DNA of 64,000 nucleotides, taken from assembly GCA_034401795.1 (NCBI GenBank), contig CM067360.1, positions 122,155,430 to 122,219,429 of the forward strand, written 5' to 3'. The position numbers were made by a program, and so were the translations under genes. This stretch comes from Chaetoderma sp. LZ-2023a (lineage: Eukaryota > Mollusca > Caudofoveata > Chaetodermatida > Chaetodermatidae). Below the pieces are notes generated by a model. The model did no database searches, was not told where the DNA came from, and saw only the letters and a program-made list of their open reading frames with translations. Position 1 is the stretch's first letter. Each line of letters begins with the position of its first letter. Below are positions 11,495 to 22,480 of the stretch, in pieces.

Positions 11495-11522
<28 letters not shown>
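11495..11522. repeat. TA microsatellite (right of the Tc1 element)
   Basis: About 28 bp of alternating TA directly after the right TIR. It is the other half of the microsatellite split by the Tc1 insertion. Confidence 0.93.
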
Positions 11523-11525
<3 letters not shown>

Positions 11526-11587
11526 TCTTTTTTTTTCTTTTTCTTTTTTCCACTTGCACCCACAGTATATATTATTTGTCTTTGCAG

Positions 11588-11785
11588 CACACTGGCAGGT
11601 GTTACCATGCGACCTCAAAGCCGTTCCCCGCCATTTCTGGTAATTGGCCTACTCGTCGCGTTGTCAATTTTAGGATTTTACTATTGGAACGCATCATCGA
11701 GAAACCAGCAAATCTTCAACCAACTTAAGGAAACAAGATCGGCGCTCACCCGAGTGAAGACAGATGCAAGTTTGGAACACAGCAG
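11588..11785 (+). CDS. GOLM1: GOLM1/GOLM2-like Golgi membrane protein, first coding exon
   Basis: A long pyrimidine tract ending in ttgcag precedes position 11588, so this exon starts with an acceptor and a non-coding exon must lie upstream. The ATG is at 11607. The 59 complete codons give a short basic N-terminus (residues 1-9), one membrane span (about 10-27) and the start of a coiled coil. The stretch SPPFLV...LGFYYWNASSR closely matches the membrane segment of vertebrate GOLM1 (LGFNYWIASSR) and GOLM2 (FNYWSISSR), which are type II proteins of the cis-Golgi. The donor is AGCAG|gttata, leaving phase 2, which fits the exon at 19180. A Tc1 transposon ends only about 95 bp upstream. Orthology to the GOLM1/2 pair is from recalled family sequence. 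Which paralogue is meant cannot be decided, since an invertebrate gene is likely co-orthologous to both. Confidence 0.88.
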
Positions 11786-11825
11786 GTTATAATTTATTTA
11801 TTTATTTACTTAGTTATTTAACCAT

Positions 11826-12034
11826 TTAACCCTTACCACTCTGGTGTCAAAACTTTAAATTTTCAAATTAAATTAAAAGATGAGCTGGTGTTCATTTTTC
11901 AACAAATTTGGTGCGTGATGGTGCTGTTGTAGACAGTAACATCTTCCACCAAAATTGTTGAAAATTGTACACATGTTTCTGTGATATTGACACAGTAAAA
12001 GATGGAATATTGACAACAGAGTGATAAGGGTTAA
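11826..12034. mobile_element. Family-D palindromic MITE, complete
   Basis: Starts ttaacccttaccactctggt and ends 'gagtgataagggttaa'. The central arms ttggtg..atggtgctgt and acagtaacatcttccaccaa fold. The right TTAA (12031-12034) is also the start of a family-C copy. Confidence 0.88.
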
Positions 12035-12261
12035 CACTCAAGACAGCTAAACAGGTTTCTGCAGTGGTCTTGAGAAATGTCCTTTGGCAGACCAAGAGAA
12101 GACTATTTTTGAAAATTTAACACTGGAATGACTGGTTCGATAACCGAGGCAGTCATTTCAGTGTTCAATTGTCAAAAACAGTCTTCTCATGGTCTGCAAA
12201 TGGACACTTTCTATGAGAAAATTTAAATTTTCTTCAACAAATTTAAGTGTTAAAGGGTTAA
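12031..12261. mobile_element. Family-C palindromic MITE, complete
   Basis: Starts ttaacactcaagacagc and ends aagtgttaaagggttaa. The core ggttcgataaccgaggc has one mismatch. It is joined to the preceding family-D element through one TTAA. Confidence 0.87.
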
Positions 12262-13083
12262 ACCTCTAGTATGTGGCATTATCTTTGTTTTATGCGCTTC
12301 TATCATGTCTATGACTTTACAGGTCACATTCATATCTTCAGAAGCTTTGTCTCATATAGATATATTGTGTACAGATTACACCATGTCCCAGTCTGTCTCA
12401 CTAGTTTCTACGTAGTCTGTCATGCCTGTTTGCAGACACTAGTCCAGAGGCTTAAGTCCTATCTAGAGCCAGATCGTGCACTTTGTAATACAAGTATGAA
12501 ATTTGGCACACAGTTAGTATGGCCCATAACAGTTTATTTCAAATTGGACCCCAACCGGATTTGAGCTGTGCGGGCCATTTTCAAAATGGCCGCCATGCAG
12601 ATTGTCAATCTCTTGGCAAATAATAGTGATAGGAACTTAATTCTGTCTATGTCTATGTTTTGAGTGTCAAGGAATCCACATATGACATAATCTTCAAATT
12701 ATCTTGTGTCAGCCATTTTGTTTTCCAATATGGCCGCCATATTACGTTATAATTTATAGCTTTCTTCATATTTTGGCTCAAAATAATGATATAGACTTGA
12801 TTTTTTATATAGACCTGAGATTAAAGAGAGGAAAGTAAACTGGAAATGATACTGAATCATTTATTATACCAGGAATGTAAATTAGTCGTCCCGGATAATG
12901 GTCAACCATAAATCTACAACAGATGGCAGTTCTTTCATTGAATTATTAACAACTGTACAAATCTTTGATAAAACTCCTATTCAGCAACTCTTAACTTTAC
13001 CGTTATGTACTACTGACTATTGGACTCGCATGTTGGCATACAAGATATGTTTGTAGAAACATTGACAAATGTTCATTAACTCA

Positions 13084-16000
13084 TTAATATCCACCACACG
13101 AGCACAGTTTTGTACATGTTAAGTCTGTCTTGTATTTAAATTGTCGCCTAAATCCCTTGATGCATCCACATTTGATGACTGCGCGGCATGCTTGACTAGC
13201 AGGAGCAAGAGTGATCCATTTCATCTTCCATTGTTCACTGATCATCTCCCAATTCCACCCAAAGTCTGCTGGACTTGGCACCTATGCTGCTTTGATCAAT
13301 GCTTGACCTAGTGCGTGATCTAGTACGCCTTGTGTTGGGGGAATATTTTATTTTCAATGTCTCTGCCTTATTAGATGAATACAATCTGCCTTTCACTATT
13401 AACAATGCTCATACATGACAACCACTAATCGCTCAATTGTGGAAAGAATATCCAATATATTATGTGTGGTTGGCATCTCATCCTGTCTGCATAGAGCTTT
13501 TGTGGCATCATCGAAGAGATTTCACACAGACAAGCTGTATGTTTTCCTATCCCAGCAAAAGAAGATGTTACATCACATCCCATCACAGGAAATGCCATGC
13601 ATTTATCATCACCAAGTGCTTGAGCCATAGCTGTTGCATGATACCGAAATGTGGTGTTTGTACCAAAAGTCAACCATAAACACTTACAACCAATCTTTTT
13701 GGGCAAACATCTACTTACAACATCTGTATCTACAGTTCTGAGAAGAATCTTCTTCATACCATATAAAGCTCCTTCCAAGTCATGTACGAATATCCTTATG
13801 TCCGCCTCCTCATGTGCACAATCTTATCATTTCTGCAAGATCTCAAGGTGCAGACGACAACACTTTCTCACCATGGGTAATTATGATCTTTCCAGGAAAT
13901 GCTTCATTCGCAACACGTTCACTGATGAGATGGAAGACATCTGATTTGTTTTCCTCTTCACAGAGAAACTCCAGCGAGGTGCTTTCTACATTATTCTTTC
14001 CTTCAACATACATGTACCTCAGAGTACCTTTACCCCTCTTCTGTTTTGTACCGTGTGCTTCCTGTAGATATCAAACACCATATTGACTCGCAGCACATCA
14101 CCACTAAATTATTTATGGATGTATTCCATGACCTTTGTGACACAATCATTGAATGAATCAGATGTTCCTGGTTTGATCATGTTGATAATCACGGCACCAC
14201 CCAGGATGATCATCTGGACGTCTGGGTTAACTGTGTGATAGTATGGTCCTATATATTCAACACTTCTTCTATAGAAGGTGGATATGAGCAATTCTTATGT
14301 GAAAGAAATTCTGCCATGTTGGTTTGTTGTGCTTGATAGACAATGTATACAGTAGAAAATAAGGTGCGATCAAGTTTAACGGATTTAAACCGTTTCTGAT
14401 CTCGCAATTTCTCATTAAGCACATGTCTGGCAAAAAGCGGGTATTTTGCTTTTGCACTGGTTTCCATGGCTCATGAAGGGGTGTTGTGGCAATCAGGAAG
14501 TCTTAGAAGAAACACCATTCCTGTCCCAGCTTCTCAATGGTATGTATGGAATCCACAATGCTATAATTATCAACCATTCTTAGTGTTAAGAACTAGTAGA
14601 CCTCTACTAATTATGTCGATAAAGGGGAATGTCATCTTGATAAGAAACTCACTGAACATCACCACATATTAGTATTCTCCGTGAGTGACGGGCCACACCC
14701 ATTGAATATCCTTGACCATTTTATACAGGGGCTGGTCACAGGCTATGATAGGTGTTTGTCCTTAGTTGGGGATATTGACAGTTTTCATCACTACATCTGC
14801 TGAATGGTTTATCATGGCAACTGACTCAGATTCATCGGGGAATAATGACAGCAGTGTACTGATTCCCATTTGACTTTTAATCTCACTTTGGTGGGTAGCT
14901 TGGTGAGCCGCCCATGATACATGTTTTCTGTCCTTTCCATGGTCCTCCCTGTTTTGGTTGTCACAGTTTTGTGGCACACTGAAGACATCACAGACATGTT
15001 GACACCACTGAGTTTCCGCTACAAGAGCAGCTATAGAATCAGGGTTTCTTCAGATCATTTATTTCTAGAATGGGTGGATTCTTGATCGCCACAACAGCTG
15101 GGAATAAGGTGTCGTCATTTGGAAGTTTGGCAATCTGACAGGTTGACTTGACAAGCGGGGCACAGGCTTGTTCAATGTCGGTGTTGTGAACATCTGGGTG
15201 CTGGAAGATGGAAATAGCAGTCCCATGGAATGATGTTTGCACACTAGTTGAGGTAGGATTGTGATCTACGTTGTCTACTGCTGATGTTGTAAAGATGCCA
15301 ATCTTGAGTGATTGGGGACAAACAGCTGCTATTGATTCAATGTGGTTGATAGCAAAGTTTGACAGATCAGCAGACTTACGGAGAACACTGTCATATGTTA
15401 CAGAAAGTCCTATCTATTGAAGGGTGTCAATGATGTCCTTGGATCTAGTCTGGGAATGCAGATATGCTCCAAGGAATAGAGGCAGTGGAGGTTTACGATA
15501 TTGACTATGTCTAGTATATGTTGGTTCTGTTTTCAGATGGCAAACAATGTTATATAGTAACTGCTGTGCGAGAGAGAAAGTGTCGCTTGTGATTGGTAAT
15601 ATGCTTCATTCTTAATGCTGGTATCATGGAGTATCATCATAACAAGCCTTAGCAATGACAAAGGCACCAATCTTTGCTGACAATCGACTGTGAATGTACC
15701 TTCCAATGATGGGCACTCATTGTTGAACATTTCACGATGGATGGTATTGGCAACTCGTGATATAATGGTAGTCTCACTTTCTCCGCTGAGTGTACACATT
15801 TTCCGAATAGGTTTGCCAGCAGTTCCACTTGGTACTAATAGAATGTCACGGCCCTAACAGTAACTATGTTCATTTAACTAGGGGAAGTATCAAAGTACCC
15901 TATTCTTGAATCAGGTCGCATGGATGCTTGATGGTGCATCCTCTTTTAGCTGATTTAGCCTGGACGTATACGGTTTGAAAGTTCTGAGAGCTAGAATACT

Positions 16001-16670
16001 GGTGTTGCCTCATCACTATCCAAGATTTCTTGCATGTTGGAGATTAGTTCTACTATAAAGGCAATGTGCCTGATTGTATCTTGTGTAGTGCGCTTTTGTG
16101 ATGTATTCAATTGAGCACGATCTCTATTATAGAGGGCTAGTAGACATTGAGGATGATACTTCATGTTTCATTAACTTAGCTTATAGATACTGATCTTGAA
16201 GATTAATTGTACATTGGATGCATTGCGGATAGGATTATTTGATGTTCCAGGTTTGTTGCAGAAGAGACAGGTTGTATGTGGATGGGATGACTGTGATATC
16301 TTCTGCCATGTTAACTTCTCAGTTAGCGTAGGCATCTCATCAGTACTCTTGCGTGTTGTAGATTTTTCTCATTAAATTTTAAACTACAGCTCTTATGATA
16401 CTCGACATGTCTCTGTTTGAATGTGGGTTCAAGACCATCACTGCTATCAAGACGATCCAGTTTTATCGAGGATGGCAACTGACCAAGCTCATAGAAGATT
16501 GGAAGATCTTTAGTTAGTGTTTTGTATCTCGCACCACCAAAGGCATGATCCAAAGGACATGTCAATTTTTCATCGGTTACTTGTTCACACAGGAAACAGT
16601 TACTCCAATCTATGGCCGACTGCGACATAGTAGAGAGAGAAATGTCACTTGTCACAAACTTCAATATCAT
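13084..16670 (-). pseudogene. Decayed gene of a widespread uncharacterised Cys-rich transposon-associated family
   Basis: Pieces read from 16670 downward match, in order, a long protein family I recall from many invertebrate genomes but cannot name. They are: an N-terminal cysteine block (IDWSNCFLCEQVTDEKLTCP, then FKQRHVEYHKSCSLKFNEK near 16400); a second cysteine block near 16250-16150 ending YHPQCLLALYNR; VANTIHREMFNNECPSLEG...CQQRLVPLSLLRLVMMILHD (15750-15600); TSFHGTAISIFQHPDVH (15230); a SWAAHQATHQSE...LLSLFPDESESVAMI block (14900); DVLRVNMVFDIYRKHT (14090); LLRTVDTDVVSRCLPKKIGCKCLWLTFGTN (13720); CDVTSSFAGIGKHTA (13550); and a C-terminal CXC-like block (CRAVIKCGCIKGF...CTKLCSCGG, 13180-13090). 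The gene is spread over several frames with many breaks and is dead here. An intact member would be roughly 1,000 or more residues. Its biochemical role is unknown to me. Being enclosed by TIRs suggests a transposase or transposon accessory protein. Confidence 0.72.
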
Positions 16671-17045
16671 TTTAAACTATTTGAATCTTAAGAATGAAAA
16701 AGAAGAAACTATACATTAGTATAATAATGAAGGGTTTATGACATTTTAAATAATTAGCGTACATAGAACCTAAAATAATTAGCATACATAAAACAGAGCA
16801 ATGAGTGGAGTAGTGGAATATCTGTATTGTGGATCGTGGTATGGTGACGAATCACGCCATGTTGATGATAAATGTTAAACGTTGTGAAAGAAACAACAGG
16901 AGACTACATAGAAAACATGCAACCTATTGTTATTATTGGAATCATTGGCAATGAAGACATTGGTACCGGGGCAAAAATCAAGTCTATATCATTATTCTGA
17001 GCCAAGATATGAAGAAATCAATAAATTCTAACATAAAATGGCGGC

Positions 17046-17256
17046 CAGGAGAGGACGTCTATGCATAAATCTGCTAAGCGTGCTACAAGGTGACGTCAAG
17101 AAAGCAGGACTGGGTACATTCAAGTCAAGAATGGACCTGAGGAAGCTAAGAATTTCGGCTGAGGACAAGACACAGTGGGCAAAAGCGAAGAAGGACTGGT
17201 TGCAGCTGTAGGATGTTTCTACTACTACAGCCGCAGAATACAGTAATCATCATCAT
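17046..17256 (+). mobile_element. RTE-type LINE, 3' fragment inside the long-TIR element
   Basis: This 211-bp stretch is nearly the same as 48230-48440, the 3' end of the RTE-type LINE at 47546. It encodes the last residues of the reverse transcriptase (FKSRMDLRKLRISAEDKTQW...KKDWLQL) followed by the short 3' UTR and a (atc)n tail. It interrupts the right TIR of the surrounding 5-kb element: the left TIR has uninterrupted sequence at the same point. The LINE therefore inserted after the larger element did. Confidence 0.9.
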
Positions 17257-17606
17257 ACTGGAAATCAAAATGGCTGACACAAGATATTTTTAAGATTGTG
17301 TAATATTTAGATTCCCTGATCTCTATTATTAGCCGTGATATGAGAGATTGAAAATCTGCATGGCAGCCATTTTGAAAAAGGGCCGCCACAGCTCCCACGG
17401 GTCAAATCGGGTTGGTGTCCAATTTTGAAATAAACTGTTACGGGCCATACTAACTGTGTGCCAAGTTTTATACTTATATCACAAAGTGCACAATCTTTTC
17501 ATAGGCCTCTGGACTACTATATCTAGTAGGCTTCAGCTATAAAAGATGCTGTAAACATGCACTGTGATGAGAGCGATGATTGGCTGAAGCACAGAGCTCA
17601 TCTCTA

Positions 17607-17845
17607 TTAACCCGTAACCCTCAAATATGTTCAAGAAATTTCAATTTTCTCATAGAAAATGTCCATTTGCAGACCAAGAGAAGACTATTTTTGAAAATTT
17701 ATGACTTGAATGACTGGCTCGTTTATCGAGCCAGTCATTCCAGTCGTAAATTTTCAAAAGTAGTCTTCTCTTGGTCTGCAAATGAATATTTCTCAAGACC
17801 ACTGCAGAAGTAATTTTTTGTCTGATATGAGTCTTAAAGGGTTAA
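17607..17845. mobile_element. Family-C palindromic MITE, complete
   Basis: Inverse orientation. The core ggctcgtttatcgagcc is centred near 17718, with near-perfect arms. The right TTAA is shared with the copy at 17842. Confidence 0.88.
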
Positions 17846-18058
17846 CCCTCAAATTTGCTCCAAAAAATTTAAATTTTTCATGTATAAAATGTCCATTTGT
17901 AGACCAAGTGAAGACTATTTTTGAAAACTTACCACTGACTCAATTATCAAGCCAGTCATTCCAGTGGTAAATTTGAAAAAATAGTCTTGTCTGCAAATGG
18001 ATATTTCTCAAGACCATTGCAGAAGCCATTTTTGGCTGATATATGTGTTAAAGGGTTA
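17842..18058. mobile_element. Family-C palindromic MITE
   Basis: Core 'ctcaattatcaagccagtc'. The left core arm has a small deletion. It ends in gtgttaaagggtta. Confidence 0.85.
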
Positions 18059-18185
18059 GGATATTATTTCACATATCATAGGCAGCAATATACAGTACAG
18101 AAATAACTGAACATATTTCCAAACCAAAATAAAACATACTGTTGAATATTTTGAATATAATTAGGTTGGAAAACATTGCTCCTTT

Positions 18186-18617
18186 GCATTGCATACCGGA
18201 TAACTTCCAGGCTATATACTTCAAAGGAAGTTTGCGAAGTATACAACCTATGGGTTTGTTAGCCTTTTATTTATACCATGACTTAGGGACATTTGCTGTA
18301 TTCGACTAGGACTTCTTCATAGATTAAATTTACTCGCGAAGTTGCCAAAATGTGCTCTACGCAAACGTACCAGTCGAACACAGAAACTGAACAGACTAAA
18401 TCGCCAAAATTTTACTATCTTGAAAATAAAATCCACCTTTCAGCGGTGTTTTCACACATAGTGAATACTGAATAATAATAGAATTCAGCTCCTAAGTCCT
18501 GTGTTTTCATATTTTGCATCACGTGACATACTTCACTAAACATTCCACACGTTTTACACCTGGCTTGTTTCGCGCTCTATTAAGTGGCAGTCTCTGGATT
18601 TTGCTGGGAGAGTAGTT
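18186..18617. other. No gene seen
   Basis: Unassigned intronic sequence of the GOLM1-like gene. A family-B fragment lies just before it (18143-18185). No coding segment with splice borders is visible. Confidence 0.45.
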
Positions 18618-18827
18618 TTAACCTCTAACACTCTGTTGTGAAAATTTTAAATTTTCAAATTAAATTAAAGGATGAACTGGTGTTCATTTTTCAACAAATT
18701 CGGTGGAAGATGGTGCTGTCATAGACAGCAACATCATCCACTAAAATTGTTGAATAAAACCCTACCAGTTTCTTTGCAATTGACATGGTAAAATATAGAA
18801 TATTGACATCAGAATGGTAGGTGTTAA
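18618..18827. mobile_element. Family-D palindromic MITE, complete
   Basis: Starts ttaacctctaacactctg and ends 'gacatcagaatggtaggtgttaa'. The central stem 'gatggtgctgtcatagacagcaacatcatc' is present. Confidence 0.87.
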
Positions 18828-19069
18828 GTTAATCTTGCTTTGTGTATAAGCTCAAGATTTAAATATTAACGGGAGGCCAAGACAAGAATATAGACTATCT
18901 CTATTCCACGGTCATAGACTTACGTATTTGGTAAAATGAATTTGACATATATTATATATACCGGTATATCCGGATAAAATAGTTTTTCATGTGAAATCGG
19001 AAAAATACCTAGAACTCTAATGTATCTAATTCTAATATATTACTACATTATGGAGAAAGAACTGGACAT

Positions 19070-19152
19070 CAAGAAAATTGAAATTTGAGAAGTGAATGTC
19101 CATTTACAGGCCAAGAGGAGAGGATTTCTGAAAATTCTCCGCTAGAATACAT
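19070..19152. mobile_element. Family-C MITE, truncated arm just upstream of exon 2
   Basis: 'gaatgtccatttacaggccaagagg' and 'tctgaaaattctccgctaga' correspond to the left arm of family C. The element stops about 28 bp before the exon 2 acceptor. Confidence 0.65.
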
Positions 19153-19179
19153 GTCATTAGTGTCTTTTTTTCTCAACAG

Positions 19180-19360
19180 ACTAAATGTTGTGGATGGTGA
19201 AATAAATAACGCTCGTGATGAGCTGTCAGTGTGCAGTAGTCATGGCGACAAATTACAGACCAAAATCGGTGAGGTAGAAGGTGACTTAAATTCGCTGAGA
19301 CAACAGTTTGATGTCGCCAGGCGTGAGCATGCAGCGCGTAAAGACTGTCTGCCTTCTCTG
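19180..19360 (+). CDS. GOLM1: GOLM1-like gene, coding exon 2 (coiled-coil stalk)
   Basis: The acceptor is tttctcaacag|A and the donor is TTCTCTG|gtgaga. The first base completes the AG|A arginine codon of the previous exon, and 60 full codons follow, so the exit phase is 0. The product (RLNVVDGEINNARDEL...) is polar with spaced hydrophobics (L, V, I), as expected for the luminal coiled coil of GOLM proteins. It holds two cysteines, in SVCSSH and KDCLP. The exon is bracketed by two copies of the palindromic family-C MITE: a truncated left arm at about 19070-19152 and a copy at 19378-19590. An open frame running on past the exon is due to that MITE and is not real coding sequence. Confidence 0.82.
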
Positions 19361-19377
19361 GTGAGACATTGCCTGAT

Positions 19378-19590
19378 TCAAGAAAATCTAAATATTTCCC
19401 ACTTGACTGTCCGTTTGCAGGACAAGAGAAGACGATTTTTGAAAATTTATGACTGGAATGGCTTGCTCGGTTATCGAGCCAGTCATTCCAGTAGTAAAAT
19501 TTCAAAAATAATCATCTTAATGATTATGTAACGTAAATGGACATTTTCAATGAGAAAATTACAATTATTGTGAACGAGTTTGATGGTTAA
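19378..19590. mobile_element. Family-C palindromic MITE directly after exon 2
   Basis: The core gctcggttatcgagcc is near 19470. It ends gatggttaa. It begins about 17 bp past the exon 2 donor. Confidence 0.83.
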
Positions 19591-19764
19591 ACATTAATAC
19601 AATGATGTAATATTTTCATTGGCTGATAAAACCTTGTATACCATAGATGTATAGCAGTGATTTAGGATTTTACATTCGTATTAATATGGTTGTTTATCTA
19701 TTTACAGTAAATTACTGAGGAATTCCAGATATAGCGGATATTTGTTTATGAGTTCAGAGTTAGG

Positions 19765-19897
19765 TCTCCAAAGGACCTTTCCGCTTTTAGCTATGCCCCG
19801 CCCATCTCTAGCTAAGCTCCACCCGCACCTCGCTCATGTTGGGATCGATTGATCTCTGAACACCCTGACTATCAATTTCCAAAAAAACTACACAGGT
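19765..19897. mobile_element. Family-A MITE, one end only
   Basis: 'ggacctttccgcttttagct' and the 'ctccacccgcacctcgctca' and 'gttgggatcgattgatct' blocks match the arm of family A. The central hairpin and other arm are absent. A family-C MITE begins directly after it. Confidence 0.68.
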
Positions 19898-20101
19898 AAT
19901 CCTTTAAGCCTTAGTATTTTCAAGAAAATTTGTTTTCTCAAGATTATTTTTTAGAAATTACCACTGGAATGACTGGCTCGGTTATTGAGCCGGTCATTCC
20001 AGTTGTAAATTTTCAAAAATTGTCTTTTCGGTATGCAAATGAACATTTGTCAAGACCACTGCAGAGACAATTTTTGGCGGATATGAGTGTTAAAGGGTTA
20101 A
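19898..20101. mobile_element. Family-C palindromic MITE upstream of exon 3
   Basis: The core ggctcggttattgagcc lies near 19980. It ends gtgttaaagggttaa. The exon 3 acceptor lies about 106 bp downstream. Confidence 0.84.
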
Positions 20102-20207
20102 TGGATTATCGGGTCCTGACTATCTATCCATCTTCAGGCACAGTTGTATAAATGGTCAAAAAACCCTTTTTCTCATAGTTTATTGACTTTTGTGTATTAA
20201 TTTGTAG

Positions 20208-20262
20208 AAAAGTTGTGAAACCAGCAAACAAGGGGCTCAAGAGGAGTCCGGAAAATGCAAAG
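20208..20262 (+). CDS. GOLM1: GOLM1-like gene, coding exon 3 (small exon)
   Basis: This is a 55-bp exon with acceptor taatttgtag|AAAAG and donor GCAAAG|gtaatt. It begins in phase 0, matching exon 2, and leaves phase 1, matching the two bases AT at the start of the exon at 29242 (G|AT, Asp). It encodes KSCETSKQGAQEESGKCK, which resembles the charged, cysteine-bearing stretch of the GOLM stalk (compare KRCEDDK in GOLM2). Alone it would be too short to call. Its support comes from the phase match on both sides and the good splice borders. Confidence 0.72.
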
Positions 20263-20374
20263 GTAATTTTATCACTCCAGTTATGCCAGTCTAAATAATA
20301 TAATCTTTCCTATTACATTCCACCAAAATTCTATTAAATATGTATGTAATTTGGAATCATCTTGGCAGAAGTGT

Positions 20375-20515
20375 GTGTGGGCCGGCAGACGTGTGCACAT
20401 ATTCGTGCATCTGTTCATGTGTGCATGCATGTGTGTGCACATCCATGCATACATTGTGTGTGCGTGCATGCGTGGGTGGGTGGGTGTGTGGGTGTGTGCG
20501 TGGGTACATGTGATA
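20375..20515. repeat. TG-rich purine/pyrimidine-alternating tract
   Basis: A long imperfect run of tgtg, tgcatg and gtgggtgggtg. Frames on both strands here are low-complexity and not genes. Confidence 0.8.
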
Positions 20516-20710
20516 CCAACAATTAATCCTGCAGAGATAGCTTCTGAAGTTATCTTTGTAAATATTCATTTACAAACAAAATCTCGTGTATTTCTAGGCC
20601 AGTGGTACTACCTGTAGATACATTGCTTGCTACTGGTTAACACTTTAAGCATCTGACTGCAGAGCATTTGGAGACAACATATTCCAAGGGTTATATCATT
20701 CTCTGGACCT

Positions 20711-20800
20711 GCTAAATATTTTGAAAACAATTTGACTGAAAGTTGTTGGTGTCTACACCACCAACAACTTTCAGTCAAATTGTTTTCAAAATATTCAGCA
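20711..20800. mobile_element. Family-B hairpin MITE, near-perfect inverted repeat
   Basis: Arms of about 41 bp (gctaaatattttgaaaacaa ... ttgttttcaaaatattcagc) differ at one visible position, with a very small loop around 'gtctaca'. This is the best-preserved hairpin of the family in the window. Confidence 0.88.
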
Positions 20801-20829
20801 AGTCGTGAGTTTTTATCCCATCAGTCTGC

Positions 20830-22139
20830 AAGATGGGGGGGATATAGCGATCAGCATGTCCGTTATCCATCCGTCTGTCTGTCTGTTCCCGTCTTGTCAA
20901 CGCAACTCCTAGAGGTCTCAATGGATTAACCCAAAATTTGTCCATGTTATCAATATCATGTGCAGATGTGCATGTGCTTTTTTCGCGTCAGAAAAATTGT
21001 TTATTACATAGATATCCCTCTTTATATGTCTTAAAACCGATACATAAACTGCATTGTCAATCATTTGTTGTCAACGCAACTCCTCCTAGAGGTCTCAATG
21101 GATTAACTTAAAATTTTGTCGACAATATCAGTATCATGTGCAGATGTGCATGTGCTTTTTTCGCGACCGAAAGATTGTTCATTACAGAGTTATTCCCCCT
21201 TTAAATATCTTAAAGCCGATACATAAACTGCATTGCCAATCATTTCTTGTCAGCGCAACTCCTACAGTTTAGCTCCGATTCTTTTGAAAATTGGTACATG
21301 TTATCATTACCACGTGAAGGTGTGCATGTGCTATATGTATACCTGTACGTCCGTCCGTCTGTCCAAAATGTATGTATGTCCATCTGTCAGTCCATCTATC
21401 TCTGACAATCATTTCTTGTTAACGCGACGACTCCTAGATATCTCAATGGATTAACTTTACATTTTGTCCACATTATCAGTATCATGTGCAGATGTGCATG
21501 TGCTTTTTTCGCGGCCAAAAAGATTTTCATTACAGAATTATCACCCTTTAAATATCTTAAACCTGATACATAAACTGCATTGCCAATCATTTGTCAACGC
21601 AACTCCTACAGTTTAGTTACAATTTTTTTGAAACATGGTAAATCTAGTCATTACCATCCGAAGATGTGCATGTGCTTTTTTCGCGGCCAGAAACTTATTC
21701 ATTACAGCGTTATCTCCCTTTAAATACCTTTAAGCCGATACATAAACTGCAGTACCAATCATTTCTTGTCAACACAACGCCTACAATTTAGCCGTGATTT
21801 TATTGAAACTTACTAAGTATTCTCATTACCACTTGAAGGTTGTATGTGCTATCCGTATGCCTGTACATGCATGCGTCTGTATAGAATGTATGTGTGTCAG
21901 TCTGTTGGTCCATCCATCTCTGGAAATCATTTCAAGATGTCAATACAACTCCTACAGTTTAGCTACGATGTATGTTTACCGGAAATGTTTGGATCCGGGA
22001 GGATATGCCGTCTTCTGATGGCTCTTGTTCTAAAATATTGTCCTTTACAATTAACATTACATGTATGTCCACTCTTGATGTATGTTTATCTGAAATGTTT
22101 GGATCCGAGGGAATATGCCGTCTTCTGATGGCTCTTGTT
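20830..22139. repeat. Tandem-array repeat, ~175-bp units, ending cttgtt
   Basis: About six units carry 'caacgcaactcctagaggtc', 'atgtgcatgtgcttttttcg' and 'gatacataaactgcattg'. The end module 'atgttTggatccg..tatgccgtcttctg' plus tggctcttgtt occurs twice (about 21970-22033 and 22085-22139). No coding function. Confidence 0.78.
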
Positions 22140-22238
22140 GCTCATTGAAATTATCGTCTGGTGGGATGCAGCAGCGAGGCAGTTAGCTGACCAGAAATGA
22201 CAAATAATGAAGGGAATATTCTGTTGAATATTTGTTTT

Positions 22239-22444
22239 AGCCCTTTAATGGTCATACTGGCCAAAACAGGACTCTGTTATGGTCTTGTGGAATGTCCATT
22301 TACAAGCCAAGAGAATACAATATTTGAAAATTTACCACTGGCATGACTGGCTCGATAAGCGAGCCAGTCATTCCAGTGATACATTTTCAAAAATTGTATT
22401 CTCCTGGCCTGTAAATTGAACAAATTCAAGGTTTATATGGTTAA
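22239..22444. mobile_element. Family-C MITE ('taatggtc' subtype)
   Basis: The core ggctcgataagcgagcc is near 22358, with strong arms. It ends atggttaa, followed within 3 bases by a 17-base G run. Confidence 0.84.
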
Positions 22445-22446
22445 AT

Positions 22447-22463
22447 GGGGGGGGGGGGGGGGG
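22447..22463. repeat. G homopolymer (17)
   Basis: Seventeen G followed by tgtgtgggggggagggggg. The tract could form a G-quadruplex. Its length may be uncertain in the assembly. Confidence 0.85.
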
Positions 22464-22480
22464 TGTGTGGGGGGGGAGGG

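Larger units (their letters stand above)
12440..17516 (-). mobile_element. 5-kb element with long terminal inverted repeats
   Basis: The two ends are inverted copies: left about 12440-12815 and right about 16950-17516, the latter containing a 211-bp LINE insertion. Both start with tagtccagagg, share 'cacacagttagtatggccc' and share further blocks such as 'cttgtgtcagccattttg'. Between them lies a decayed minus-strand gene, described separately. The long TIRs and single internal gene fit a DNA transposon, but I cannot assign it to a named superfamily. No clear target duplication is seen. Confidence 0.85.

Noticed and set aside
19085-19531. 148-codon frame read straight through exon 2 and a MITE
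   Set aside because: Only 19180-19360 is exon. The flanks are family-C MITE sequence and the GT/AG borders fit the shorter exon.
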